A stretch of DNA of 64,000 nucleotides from Prorocentrum cordatum (Eukaryota > Sar > Dinophyceae > Prorocentrales > Prorocentraceae). This document shows, piece by piece, positions 1 through 11,856 of the stretch. Both the position numbers and the translations under genes were made by a program. The stretch is from assembly GCA_963575745.1 (NCBI GenBank), contig CAUYUJ010014349.1, positions 64,001-128,000 of the forward strand, given 5' to 3'. The notes under the pieces were generated by a model. The model worked only from the letters and a program-made list of their open reading frames with translations, was not told the origin of the DNA and did not search any database. Every line of letters starts with the position of its first letter. Position 1 is the first letter of the stretch.

Positions 1-2640
1 GCGGGCGCGGGCGTGGTGCCGGGACCACGCGGCGGGCTTTGCGCTTGTACTCGAATCGCAAGCCACTGTGGTGCTCTCAGGCAGAGAGTGCTGCTCGCGC
101 GCATACTATGGCGATCGCAGAGCGCCCCTGCCTCGCCATACCCCGCCCAGCCCAAGCGTTACCGTTACCCGAGGGGCACGACCCCCCCCCCCCGGGTAAC
201 GAGCGTTATCGGCCAGAATAAAAAAACAATCTCAGGGGCAAAGCAGGCAGCGGCAACAGAGGGATCAGCATGATAAGCAACCCGTCTGGTCCTCAAAGAG
301 GCCAGGAAGAACCTGCAGGAACTAGCCAGGGCCAGCGCTGCCCCAAAACATAGCGATGTTGAAGTCCGTCGACACCCTCACCCCGTGCAGCGCTGCATGC
401 GGCTCGATGACATCGGTCAGGGTCATGATCAGTTTGCCGCGATCTCATCGCACAGCGCTGGTGCGGGCGTGACACCGTGGGTTAGTGCTATCACCCCCGT
501 CCAGCGCCTACTGAGCTGAGCTCGGGGTCGAGGTCGCCCGTGCCAGCTCCCCCGCGCCAGCGCCTACTGAGCTGGACTTGAGGTCGCTGCTGCCTCGGTT
601 TTCCCAAGGGGGGGGTCCGTGCTTGCGCCGCCGTGCCGACGCCTACTGAGCTGGACTCGGGGTCGCAGTTGCCGCGTGCGCCTGCCGCTGGAGCTGCGAG
701 GTCGATCGCAAGGCGGGTTCCTGGAGCGCGAACTCGGTCGACGTTGCCGGGCCAAATGTAGGATTCCCGATTTCAGCGACGCGTCTTGCAAAGGAGGCAG
801 TTCGCCAGAGCGACGCAGGCGATTGCACAGAAATTGACAGCGCTGATTGGGCCGGCTGTTGCGATTTCCACGTCGGGAGGCGCCGCGGCCTTCGCCCCCG
901 AGGTCGCGGATGCCCTTTTCGAAGAAGAACCCGCGCGAGACGCGGGGCGCAGTTGCGGGCGCGCTGTCGAATCCGCGCGCGGGGCCCAGCGTCGGGGAGC
1001 CGCTGGGGGAGGGTCGAAGCGCGCCGCGCGACGCAGGGGCCCCTCGCTGCGACGCCGGGCTGGGCCAGGATCGTGCACGACGAGCAGATCCTGATCGGCG
1101 TTTTATCCCAGCCGGGGGCGACCTTGGCGCGGCAGGCGAGGCGCGGGCCCTTCTTTCCCGTTGGCCAGGGGCCCCAGGATCAGGGGCGGGCAAGAGCAAG
1201 GATGGGGGGCATATCTTGGGGGGGTTCTTCCCTGGCAGCGCCACCGGCTGGAATCGTTGGGAAATTGTTCGCGACCGCCAGAGGGCCCGCGCGGCAGTTC
1301 TGTGCTGGGCAGGGGACTCGAGCTTCAGAGAGTTCTGTTATTTCGCAGCAGAGAGATTCTTTATGGACGAGAGGACTTAACATAGATGATTCAGCCCCGC
1401 TGTCAGCGCCAGCGACGGCGCCCCCGAGACTTCTGCCGGCGTGCTGGCTGGATGCCCTTCGCGCGCCCGCGCGTGCACGACTTCGCCCGAGGCGCTGAAG
1501 TCTGTTCCCGAGGCGTAGCAGTGGATCGTTGCCGGGCGCGTGAACGGTGTTATCTCAGGAGGGCTGGCCGGGCTGTCGCGTTACTCATACCACTATTCGG
1601 GTACTGGTGGGAAGTTGTTGCGCGGCCTTTCGGTTCCGTGGATCTCGGGGCCCGCGGCGCGGCGCGCCGTGCCCGGCGCCGCTGTTGCGCCCTTTAGTTC
1701 AGCAATTGTTGCTGCGGGATAAGGCCGGGCACGCGATGGCGCCACTTCATATCGTTGGCTCGTCTCGCGCGCGAACGGGGCCCAGGTCTGGCGCGGGGCT
1801 CCGGCGTCGCCGCGCTCGCCGTTTGAAATTCCGGCTGGGCGGGGGTCGCGCCCGACATCCCGGCGCGCGTCGGCTGCGCGCGCAAGTCGCCCCCCGCCGC
1901 GGCGAGCACCCCGGGCTGGGGCGCCGGGGCGCACTGGTGGCCAGTAGGCGGTCTATGTCTGGGACCTTTGGGTCGCTTTCAAAGAAGGGGCCGCGTCAGA
2001 GTCGCGACGCCCGGGGGGGGGGGAGGGGGAACTCCGTCGCCCAGCCGGAGTCCTGGAGGCCTTGCCTCGCGGCCACGACGGGCCCCGCGCGGGGGGGGCG
2101 ACCTGGCCCGCCCCAGACTTTGGCTGTCTGTGCGGCGCGCTCTCTTGCAGTTGGGCCAGAGCGTCATTGGCCGCGCGTTTCGCCGCTTTGCGCCTCGTCC
2201 GTCTCCCCGGGGTGATCGGGGCGATTGAGGCGTTGACGTTGGGGTCTCGGGCCCGCTAGGCCGCCGCGCAGGCGCAGCGTTGGGCACTGGGAAAATGCGC
2301 GCGCGAGACGGGGCTAAGAGCGGGCTGCCTGAGCCCGCGCCGTTGGCCGCTTTTGCCGGGGAGTTCCCAGGGGCGGCATATCGCCCCGATGGCGCGCTGG
2401 GAACGCAAGCCTGCCCATCCAAGATAACCCAGTACCCCGGATAATAAACCAGACCCCATCTTTAGTCCCCTCAATCTTCTGCATGCCGCGCCAATGAGAT
2501 TTAATTGCGGAGATGGACGCGGACTTGATAATCACCCGGGGCAGTTGCGAATCGGAGTTGCCATCGTGTCAAGTGGACTATAGCAACAGCATCAAACACG
2601 CTGGGCGTGGCAATGGTGGTCTCACCATTTTAGCCTCCGC
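1..2640. other. GC-rich sequence, no gene recognised
   Basis: Very GC-rich sequence. Open frames exist on both strands, the longest about 220 codons, but they overlap in several frames as expected from GC richness and show no motif I recognise. Apart from the three-copy direct repeat listed separately, I see no RNA gene and no clear retroelement motif. Confidence 0.5.
504..665. repeat. Three direct copies of a ~25-bp unit
   Basis: The string GCCTACTGAGCTG followed by a variant of ACTCGGGGTCG occurs three times, beginning near 504, 560 and 640. The spacing is 56 and 80 bp and the intervening sequence is poorly conserved. This could be a decayed minisatellite or the remains of a duplicated segment. 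Confidence 0.7.
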
Positions 2641-2644
2641 CATC

Positions 2645-2790
2645 ACGAGCGCGTGGCAGGGCGATGGGATTCTCGCCACTTCAGTTTTCCCAAGTCGCGA
2701 ACGTGCGGCAGGGCCATGGGATTTTCATTTTCTCAGCCGTTCCCGAGTCAGGAACGCGCGGCAGGGCCGTGGGGTCCGATTGGATTTTGA
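2645..2790. repeat. ~52-bp minisatellite, about 2.5 copies
   Basis: The core GCGGCAGGGCCATGGGATT, with small changes, begins near 2,650, 2,701 and 2,755. It is joined by partly similar linkers of the form TTCCC-AGTC-GGAAC, giving a period of 50-54 bp. No function is evident. Confidence 0.65.
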
Positions 2791-2994
2791 AGTTACATGC
2801 GCTTGTCGTGCAAGGGCGGCCCCAAAGGATGCCGAGACTTCATGGGCGAGTGGTTCGAGGTCGTGCGCAAGAGAGGTTTCTTGGCCAGGAGCGCCAAGGA
2901 CCTTTCTTGCGCGGGCAAGTTGTAGCCGCGAGATTCGATCTCTCGAGATAGTCATGTGCCAAGATCTACGAGATCACTCTACTCGAGCGCCCAG

Positions 2995-2995
2995 G

Positions 2996-3028
<33 letters not shown>

Positions 3029-3029
3029 G
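2995..3029. repeat. (ATC)n microsatellite
   Basis: About eleven uninterrupted ATC triplets. In the plus-strand open frame across this site they would give a run of isoleucines, which argues against that frame being a real protein. Confidence 0.95.
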
Positions 3030-6000
3030 CCGTCGCCGGGAAAATCGTTGATTATCCCCGCCAAGCCCCCGAACTTTATCCCCCGGGGATATTTTATCTG
3101 GGGCGCTCGGTAAGCCCGCCAGCTTGGTCGTCCTCTCGCGCAAGCCCGGTGGCGCTGGACTGCGCCCGCTAACTCTCGGCGTCAGCGAGTTGAGGGCGCG
3201 GGCGCTCGCGCGTCCGTTGGCGCCCAGATCCTGGGAGCTCGCCCCCCCCCCCCCCCCCCCGTTTTTGGGAGAGAGTAGGGCCAGCTGGCTTGTTCGACGA
3301 AGCCGATGCGATCGGGCTGAGCCTGGGCCTGACCAGGGTGGCCCTCGCGCCACGCTGGTGCTCGAGCGCGCCTTTCCAATGCGCTATCGCATGCGCCCTC
3401 GAGGCAACTGGCGCAATCGATGCCAGCTGCAGCTTTGCAACGACGTGGGGCAGGGCTGCGTCGCGCGCGTTGCCGGCGGCCGTCGCCTTCGCGCTAAGTT
3501 TTGCTCGCCAGGGGCGTCGTGGGCGATGTCTCCGCGCAGACGATCGGCGCGGCCTTGTCTGGAGGGGAGCAGCTTGGAGGTGCAACCATCGTGAGTAAGG
3601 TTGATATTCCGAGCTTGGCAGTTCGCGACGCATCGTAGAACGCCCGAACTGGTCGCGCCAATTAAGAAGTCGCAGCAAGCGTTGGATTCTCAATGGGCCA
3701 AGTTCGAGTTCAGGCAGCATCATCGCGTCTTGTCTTTTAGATGTGATGCAGCTGCTCAGAAAAAAAATCAGACTGCCAGGAAACGGGTTGCTGATGTTGG
3801 TAAGCGGCCAAGACGTATTCTGCGGCTTCAGGGCGCTGTGGCATTTGTAGGAAAATGCAACGCGCAGGTCCACAGGCTTTCGGTCTCTGGGGGGTGTGGT
3901 AGTTGGCCTAACGCATCGACATATGCGCGTCATGCGGCTGGAGTCTGTGCAGGGGTAAGTCTGGGGCCATGATGCCATTCGGGCCTAGGTCGCTCTCCAG
4001 CAGCGACAGGGTAGGCCCCTGCGCGGCGCGCCGCGGCAACGTTGTCCCCGATGGTGCCCGTCTGTCTCGGGTGGATATCATGGGCCCGGTTTTTGTGGAG
4101 AAGGTTCCCGAGGGGGCTCTTGATGGCCCCTGGGTGGCATGGCGCCCTGGCGCGCCGCCGCTCTCGCCCGCGCGCGCATGCGCGCCCGCGCTTGCCGAGG
4201 TTGGTTGGATGCCGAGATTGGCGGGACAAGTCGAGCGTTGCGATGGCGACACCATTGCCAGGCTGGAGACGACGCCTTCCTCGATAACAGGACATGGCTG
4301 AGCGCGGCGCGGGGCGCTTGGCCGACCGCGGGGCCCTCCGACAGAGGCCCGGAACACATGTGTCCGGTGCTGGCCCGCTCTCTGGGGAAAAGCCCAGGGG
4401 CTCGTGAACGGGTCTAAGGTGAGAGCCAAACTCCGTTGTGCCCGTCTTAGGGACGTCTTGCACTACATGACATGGTTTTGGCCCGACTGAAGGACCGTGG
4501 ACTGGCCGTGGATGACCTCGCCATATGCGTTCTGTGCCCCCGGGCATTTGTTCCACGCGAGGTCTTGTTGCAAGAAAGGAGATCGACGGGGGCGTCGCGC
4601 GCCGCCGTGCCGAGCTCCTGCCCGTCATGCCCGCGATTGGAAACAGGGCCCCGAGGTGTTTCCAGCGGGTTTGCTGCAGCCCAGAAAGCTGACCCCCCAT
4701 CCTCTGAAACTTGATCCGCGTTGATTTGTTTGGATAAACGGGCCCGTTTCGGGAAAGCCCCGGAGACGCACATTTTTGGGCAGGCCAGCGTCGCGCCCGG
4801 CGCGTGTGTTTACAGAGAACGCGGGGCGGAGCGATGTGCGTGTCAATGAATGCGTCAGAACGGTGAGCAATGCCTTCTGCGTCAGGAGAAGTAGCTCCTT
4901 GTCAGATGGCCACTGAGCTTGTTGACGCGTGCACCGTCGTTTGGGATCTGCGCGGGCTGTTATGGGACCTGCGGGTGCGTTCGGGGCAGGGCCTCGTGCT
5001 GCTCGCCCCCAAACTCCAGGCCCTTGTTTTGAACAAGGTATGACGTGTTCTGGTTTTGAGGAGTGTCCCAATGATGAGAATGGCAATGGCCACGCCGCGG
5101 CTTCAGATGTTTCCAGTGATGTTTCTAGTGGTCTGGAAGGCCACGGCAGCAAGCGCACTGACCGCGGTACCGCGCACTGAACACAGGCGCGCACCTGGCC
5201 TGAGCTGGAGGTTCAGATGCTGCGTGTTACCAGAATGCGGCAGATGGATATCATGAGGGAGGCAGTTGTCCAAGACGCTGAAGTGACCGATAGAGGTCGG
5301 CGTGGCTCATCTGAGTGTCCGTTGCGAGTGCAGAGTCGGTACGTTGTGACGGATCAGCCCAGATGTATGCCCTCTTTGAGGCAGGTTCGGGAGTTTGAAG
5401 GCCTGGCCGCCTGTGGAAGCCGAGTACGGTTTGCAATGGTCATATAGTTGTGATAACTTGGCAGTTGGCCCATGGAACGTTGACCAGGTTACGGAGCGAA
5501 CCTCCCCGACCCGATTTCAGGGTCAGAACCTTTGCAGGGCGAAAGTTGCCGTGACTGATGGTTCCGGCAGGCGGGAGTGGGTGGGTCATGCCATGTCTGA
5601 GATGCGGAGTTTGTGTTTGTTCTTCCGTTTTCTCTGTTGCGCCTCAGTGTCCAAACCGCCTTTCGACTTAGGGCTTCAGGCAGCACAGATCGAGGTTTGT
5701 CACATGATTCTTCCCTCGCTTGGCGCAGCAATGCCGAGGCTTACCAGTCCCGCCCTCCCCCTTCTGACCTCCTGGCGCTCATCAGTGCACCGCACAGGGG
5801 GGCTCAAGTTTCATAGCGAGGGAAGCCAGATGCGCTCCCTGATGTTGTTGACGGCTTGTGTCAGGACAGCTTGGACTTCGCCCAATACTTCACCCGATTC
5901 GTCATGATTTTGGCGGGTCAGGATGATCTGGCGGTCGAGGCCTGAGACTGTTTCTTTGTTTGGGCTGGGTGGTATCGACGCTTACTTCTTGAGTGAACTG

Positions 6001-6050
6001 ATTTGACAGGGGGACGGTAGGAAGGAGGAGGATCGACTGAAGGGCCAATG
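3030..6050. other. GC-rich to mixed sequence, no convincing gene
   Basis: This stretch holds a C homopolymer at 3,242-3,260 and several mid-length open frames on both strands, for example 3,601-3,972 and 5,395-5,907 on plus and 3,169-3,978 on minus. Parts of 3,250-5,900 have a codon-like texture and could be an eroded retroelement. No protease, integrase, RT or endonuclease motif could be identified, so I make no functional call. Confidence 0.4.
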
Positions 6051-6054
6051 TTCA

Positions 6055-6135
6055 GGCGGAGGAGGAGGAGGAGCAAGAGGAGCAGGAGGAGGAAGAGGAC
6101 AGGAGGACAGGAGGAGGTGATTCGAGGGAGGAGGG
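6055..6135. repeat. GGA/GCA-rich microsatellite
   Basis: Imperfect GGA repeats with GCA and GAA interruptions on the plus strand. Similar purine triplet tracts recur near 7,949, 9,949, 13,928, 15,100, 18,370, 23,655, 26,070 and 56,870. Confidence 0.85.
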
Positions 6136-6299
6136 AGTGTGACGGCTGCGGAGAAAGAAGGATAACGAAAAGGGGCGGAGGAGGATCACAAACGCGACAG
6201 GTCCGTCGCCGATGACCGTCCCATGCCAGGAACAAGGGGGATGAGGACGGGAGGCGGAATTGAGAGAGTGGGGGCGGTGATTGAGAAAAGGGAAGGGCT

Positions 6300-7260
6300 G
6301 TTTGTTCTGTGGGCGCGCGACCGCCTGCCCCTTCCGTACCTCCTTCCTGTGCCCGCCTTCCAATTTCCCTCCTTCCACGCCCCCGTTCCCTTAACTTCCC
6401 ATGTCCCGTCCTCGTCCTGCTGCTGCCCCTCCCCCCCGCACTCATCCGTTTTTGTTTTTTTGTTTCTGAGCCTCCCCAGCGTCCTCAGAATCTTCTTTGG
6501 TTGCCTGCTCCAACAGACTCCCACACCAGATCGTTATGCTCCTTGTCGTCCTCCTCATCCTTGCCGCTCCCCACTTTTCGTTCTTCTCAATTATTCCAGC
6601 GTCCCTCCTGCTCGCGTGCCCTCGCCGTGTATGTGTGTTTTGCCTTGTAGCATGATGTCATCCCTCTGCCCCGCTCGACCCAGTCCTGCCCCCCACAACA
6701 AGAAAACAGGAAAGACGGGCAGAGGGGCAGGACATTGGGATCCACGGTGTTCTTCCAGGGCGCCGTTTCTCTTTGCCTTTCTGGCTTCAGAGTTTAGGTT
6801 GCAGTGGCCCATTGACACTCCTCGTGGCCCCTATGTCCCTGCCCCTGTGCCTGTCCGCCCTTCCCCCTTAACTGTCTCGCCGTTTGCCCCCTCATCCATC
6901 TTCATTGTCTGCCCCACGTTCCAGCCCATGTCGCTCCCGCCTCCGCCCCTCCCGTCTTCTTCTCTCCCTCCAGCATGCCTGACCCTCCCAATCCCGTTTG
7001 TCCATCCCTCCAGGATCGAAGGTCGAGGTTTCGGACCTCGTGTTCGCGTCTCCCCGAGGTTTTCCAAACTCGGGATGTCTCCAGCATCTGCGCCTCTCTG
7101 AGGGCGTCCTGGTCGTAAGATCTGGCCCGATAGCCACCCAGAGCGTGTCGATTGCCCCCGCCCCCCCCCACTGTCCCTCCTTCCCTTCGGTTTTCCCCTC
7201 ACCCTTCCCATCCAGGATCTGTTCAAGGCGGTCTCAGATACTCCCCAGGCATCATCCTGC
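6300..7260. other. Pyrimidine-rich tract with possible small exons at its 3' end
   Basis: About 900 bp strongly enriched in C and T on the plus strand, as in long dinoflagellate polypyrimidine tracts. Two CAG ends are followed by coding-like sequence. After the CAG at about 7,014 a frame contains SKVEVSDLVFASPRGF. After the CAG near 7,216 a frame contains LRYSPGIILPSFSRPSRG. Both could be plus-strand exons, but other frames are also open and I cannot confirm either. Confidence 0.3.
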
Positions 7261-7289
7261 CCAGTTTCTCGCGTCCCAGCCGCGGCGAG

Positions 7290-8290
7290 GAGGTGACCCC
7301 GAAAGCCCAGAAGAGGTGGGAAGAAGAAACGGGAGGTCAGCCCTTCACGTTTGTCACTTCACCCCCAATCCCCGATCCGTCGGGGAGATGGGACGACGGG
7401 CGACGAGGACAGACCGCGCGCGCACGCCCCCGAGAAGCGTGGGGGGAGAGCATGATTCATCTTGACTATGGCCTGCGCATTGATTGGCCGCGCTCCCAGG
7501 TCTATTGAACATCGGTTAGTGTGTGTTGGCGTTTTCAATTCTGTTGCTCCCCATCGTCTGAGCCCACCGCTGACGGGCTGTGGGTTTCTTGGGTCGCTTA
7601 GCACCGCGCCAGACCAGTGTCAGAGCGGTGCTGTACCGTGTTCAGCTCCTGCGCGCAAAATCCAGCCTCAGTGTCCGCCCTGTCTGTAGCTGTTGTACGA
7701 TGATGATGGACAAACCAAAAACCTTGCACACCGCAAAAAAAAAAAAACGCATCGTTGTTGTTTCAGTTGTTCTCCGCTTGTCAGGAGCCCAACATAGGAG
7801 ACGCACAAACTCGCCCAGGGAGGGGCAGAGGATGAGTGTGCGCTGTTTGGGCCTCGCGTCTGTCTCCGCCTCGCCTATTCCGCGCCCGTCTCTATTCATC
7901 ACGTTGCAGCTCTGAGTAGGCCAGACAGGTGCGGAAGGAGGGATAAGGAGGAGGAGGAGGAGGAGGAGGAGGACGAGAGCACGGCTGGTGGGGTGGTTCG
8001 ATTCGAATCGGTATCGGCTCGCAGCGACGACTAGGGTGCACCGTGGCACCCGCCATCTTTCAGAACCCGTGCACAAGCGAGAGGCGAGGTATCGCGGCGA
8101 CACGGACCAGTGAGAAATCCTACGACCTTCAGGGGGCCTGTATTCACAAACGACGATTCTCCAACTCACAGGTACAAGCACTATGGTACACACTGCACGT
8201 TAGCACATGCACGTTCAAGAACACAGAACACTTATCAAGCAGCTGCTCTCAGAGCAGCCTGCAACGTTGCTGTGGCGCGGGCGGCGAACA
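7290..8290. other. No recognised gene
   Basis: Mixed sequence with an A-rich run at about 7,735-7,747 and a GGA microsatellite at about 7,949-7,975. Neither strand shows a protein motif. It lies just downstream, in the minus-strand sense, of the broken repeat-protein sequence at 8,290-9,930. Confidence 0.4.
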
Positions 8291-9930
8291 GAATTGCGGG
8301 CCGCCATCATCCACATCTGTCATGTCAGCCTGGGTCTGGTCACGTTTGAGCATGAACTTTACGTTCGACTGCAATGTCAGTCACGTGGTGGAGAAATTCA
8401 TCATGAAAATGCGTTCATCCAACAACATAATGTTAGACTTTCTCATGTCGCTGGGGTCTCGACGAACTTGTTGATGGCACCTCTCCAAGGCGCCGTTGTC
8501 CTTGTCCTTGTAGTGGAGCTCCACACACGTGCCAGCGGGCTTCTTGTATGACCATGCGGGATCCAGGGCCTGAGCTTGTCCACCTTCAGCGTGCTTGTGC
8601 CTGCTTGGGACTGTCGTCGACATGATGGGAATCGTCGTAGGCCTCATTGATGTGGGTCTGCTCTGGAAGGTCGCCCATCATCTCCTCGACGGGATCTGTG
8701 AACGAGGCCAGTTGCGTCTTTCCCCGTCTTTCCCCAGAGGCGGCGGAGGGCACCAAGGCCAAGGAGGTCGAAGGGGCCTCCAGCAGACGCAAGTGTGCCG
8801 TGACGGCGGTCCGTGGCAGCCGACCCAGGGAGTGTAGGCCTAGTGCCCTGATTTTATAGTCCTCGCCGCATCGGGGGTGCGGTCACGACTCCTACTGGGA
8901 AGTCTGCCATTGGGTGCATCCTGATCGGCACACCTCGCGGACTTGAGTTCCGCGAGCAAGGGACGGCTTGTGAGGGGTGTCTGGCCTCCCTGGCAGTGCT
9001 CCCGAGTACTGCAACGCACAAAAAATCGCCCTGCGGCGGATGGCTAAGCCAACCGCCAGGAGTGGTCATTTTGACATTTGCAGCTCTTGTTCCGCTTGTT
9101 GCGTGATGTAGTCAGCAGGGTCGCAGATTTGCATCTCGAGTTTCTCGGTGTCGATCGCCACCTCCGTGGCGGAACCGGTGTGCCGCTGCAGTGCCAGGAA
9201 TTCCTTGACGGCCAGCTCCCGCTACAGAGACGCGAGGGCCTGCACGAAGTCCAGCTGCGGTTACTGCTTGAGAATATAATCGAGCTCGTGGGAGTCGTTG
9301 CAGGCCTCCATTGAAGGGGCCTGCTCCAGGAAGTGAACCATCCTCTCCTCGACGGGCTTCGTGAATCAGGCCTGCTTCAGAAGGTGGTCGGGAGGGTCGC
9401 AGACTAGCATTCCGTTCCTCTCGGTGTCGATCGCCGCCTCCCCGACGACCAGCTCACAGTCCAAGGGTGTGGTCTGCTGAGGGCGCTGTGCGAGACTATC
9501 GTAGCACATCTTGGCGTGCTCGTCGTAGGACTTCTTGGAAGGGGCCTGCAGAGGAAGGTCTGCAAGGTCATGGATCGGCTCCCCGGGTAAAACAAGGTGG
9601 GCAGCGAATGCTTGCCGTCCAGCTTCTGAGGTAAGCTATCGGTCTTCAAGTAGTCTAGGAGGCTGTCGACAATCATCACATCGTCGCAGGTCTCCTGGTA
9701 GTCGGTCTTGGGGACAAGCCAGGAGGTGGGCCTGCCGCCAAGAGGCCAGCCAGGTCGAGAGTGGCCTGATGGAGCCTGCGCGCGTGCGCAGGGCCCGACG
9801 GGCAGCGCTTCCCGATGTCATCCTGGGGGGCGTTCTCCACCTGGGCGGCACACGCGACATCTGTTGCGGCGGTACTCAGTGTTGAGCGTGGGCGCAGCTG
9901 GCACAGCCAGCCCGGGCCATCTCGAGCCAA
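8290..9930 (-). pseudogene. Broken acidic modular protein, unknown family
   Basis: I do not recognise the family. Read on the minus strand, the segment is clearly coding-derived but carries in-frame stops and frameshifts. Two related modules are visible: IDTERNGMLVCDPPDHL (about 9,397-9,432) continuing to FTKPVEERMVHFLEQAP (about 9,317-9,365), and IDTEKLEMQICDPADYI (about 9,121-9,156) whose partner FTDPVEEMMGDLPEQT lies at 8,656-8,702. A further partial module around 9,515-9,580 reads DLPLQAPSKKSYDEHAK. In the second module the halves are separated by about 270 bp of unrelated DNA (about 8,793-9,062), which looks like an intron or an insertion. Further downstream an island containing NVKFMLKRDQTQADMTDV (about 8,310-8,370) follows a TTGCAG that could be a splice acceptor. 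The protein is rich in Asp, Glu and Gln. It could be a host gene under decay or part of an unrecognised element. Confidence 0.55.
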
Positions 9931-9939
9931 AATGAGTAT

Positions 9940-10422
9940 TTAAGCCAGGTGGAGGAGGTGGAGGAGGAGGAGGATGAAGAGGTTCGTCGGGGGGGAGGTA
10001 GTAGGAAGAGACTGGGACGCCGATTACGCGAACGGCGTGGGACAAGTTGTGCGCTATTGGGCCTCCCGCGAATCTCCTCGATCCTGCTCTCACAGCTGCG
10101 GTCTGGTCCGCTTCTCCACCTCGCCGTCGTCCTCTCCCCTTCTCTCTCCGTCATGCCTTCCCCTGGCCACCCCACTCCCCCTTGCTGATCCTGTCCTCGT
10201 CCTCCCTACTCCCCCTGTCAACCTGGTACTCCTGCGGCCTGACGTCTTTCGATCCCTGCGCTCCCTCGCAGGGTCGTCTCGTCGGTCGCTCAGCTGGGCC
10301 ATTCCGAGCCTCCACACTCCGAGCCTCCACATTCCGAGCTTCAGCTTCCACTCCTCACCAATTACAGCGCTACCCTACATCCCAGCACAGGTTCCGACTC
10401 CAGCTCTTCTGCCGGACCGACA
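9940..10422 (+). other. GGA tract and pyrimidine-rich leader before LINE
   Basis: A GGA-rich tract (about 9,949-9,990) is followed by CT-rich sequence (about 10,090-10,400) leading into the endonuclease frame of the LINE. It contains three close copies of TTCCGAGCCTCCACA-like sequence near 10,300-10,340. It may be the element's 5' untranslated region or flanking DNA; no boundary is visible. Confidence 0.35.
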
Positions 10423-11298
10423 GTGCGAGAAGAGCAAAGACAGCTTCGACCAGATCTCGGGAACCAATGCGCCGACTCCAGTCGCTTCCAGTTTGTAGTC
10501 ATCCACAAAAACGCGAGAAGCCTCTCCACAAACGACTCCATCGACACGCTGATTTGCGAATTGGAGACCGTTGCATGGGACGTCGTGGCAATCAATGAAA
10601 CTTGGAGGACGACAGAACGAGAGGTGTGGACAACGAAGTTGGGTTCCCATGTATTCGCGGCAGCGGGCCACACCACCACATCAAGAGGCGTAGCATTTCT
10701 TATTCACCGACGGCACGTGCACAGCATCAAATGCTTCACACGCATCAACGAGCGCATCGCCTACATCGACCTCGACACATCCGCCTGCAGGGTGAGAGTT
10801 GCGACGGTTCATTTCCCACACTTCGGGTACCCCGACGCTCACGTCCAGCAGATGTACGACGTGATGACCGCGCTCCACGACGAAGCCGCCAAGCAGAGGC
10901 GCACCACAATCATCACTTGAAAATTCAAAGCACAGTTTGGCGAACATGCCATCAACGCGGACGAGGTAGACAATGCCAACAGAGGCCAGAGACTCACAGT
11001 TTGGCCCACACGGAATCGTGGGACGTGGCTACGAGCATGGACAAATTCACAGGAGACGCTTATCACCAACACGTTGTTTTACAAGCACGATCGCAACGTC
11101 TCTTCTTATACCAGTAATGGGGACAACCACACCCGAACACAGATCGACTACATTCTCATCGACAAAGGTCGTCGCAACCAGGTGCATGACTCCTTTGCAA
11201 TAGCTATCCCAGACCTCGGGTCCGACCACCAAGCGGTATGTATGAAGCTTGTTTTCGAGGCCACGGCGGAGAAAAACCGGAAGACGCGAACAAAGTGA
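10423..11298 (+). pseudogene. LINE endonuclease domain (EEP family), broken
   Basis: One frame runs from 10,423 to 11,298 with a single internal TGA at 10,918-10,920. Family landmarks are present in order: KNARSL near residue 30, the catalytic glutamate in AINETWR near residue 59, the region before and after the stop where a GDFNAQ motif is expected, TQIDYILID, and the terminal GSDHQAV containing the conserved Asp-His pair. At the GDFN site the sequence reads stop-Lys-Phe-Lys-Ala-Gln, so the stop replaces the glycine and the catalytic Asp and Asn are both changed to Lys. The domain would therefore be inactive even if read through. It is followed in the same frame by the linker. Confidence 0.85.
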
Positions 11299-11856
11299 TC
11301 CAATCATCGGCCTGCGCGCCCACCTGCTGCCGATCCACTGTACCAACACTACCTACAGCACAGACTCGACGCCCACGACGTCGCAGCCAGCACTGACGAC
11401 AGGAGCAATCACATCACCAAAGCCCTTGTCCAAGCTCAAGGCGACTCCCATGAGTACCACGACAGTACACTGCAACACCAAGCACACGAAGACGACATCA
11501 CATCAAACAATAAGCTGCGCGACCTCATTGACCGACAGCTCAGCACACCGCGTGCCGACACAACCACCCAGAAAACACTGAGCAAATTCATTTTGAAACA
11601 GCTTCGAACCATCAAGTGCGTCCGGGAAAACGCCAGGATTGAAACCATCGTGTGCCAGTTCAAAAACCTGACGAGAATCGCGGGCACGAGTACGTCCAAG
11701 GAAAAATACATGATCGCGTCAATGGCGACCACAAATGGCGACGGAACAACTAGCAGACAAAACATCGCAGACGTCTTCGCCACCTTCTACGAGCAACTCT
11801 ATAAAGCACCGCAGGACGACAGCGACGTTTCTAGCAACACCGACGCGGCAACATAG
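11299..11856 (+). pseudogene. LINE linker between endonuclease and RT
   Basis: The same frame continues after the TGA at 11,296 without interruption to a TAG at 11,854. It has no catalytic motif but is hydrophilic, with segments such as LRTIKCVRENARIETIV and FATFYEQLYKAP. The latter resembles the conserved piece just upstream of RT in many LINEs (a phenylalanine-rich segment ending in LY). Codon use is uniform with the endonuclease part, supporting one former ORF. Confidence 0.7.

Noticed and set aside
3169-3978. 269-codon minus-strand ORF as a gene
   Set aside because: It starts beyond and runs through a C homopolymer and GC-rich DNA, other frames are equally open, and no motif is visible.
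4042-4301. Retroelement polyprotein piece near 4,050-4,290
   Set aside because: A frame with protein-like texture is present, but no catalytic or structural motif could be aligned.
5801-5808. Relict dinoflagellate spliced leader (GGCTCAAG)
   Set aside because: Only the last eight bases of the known leader are matched, without the preceding CCATTTT part; chance is sufficient.
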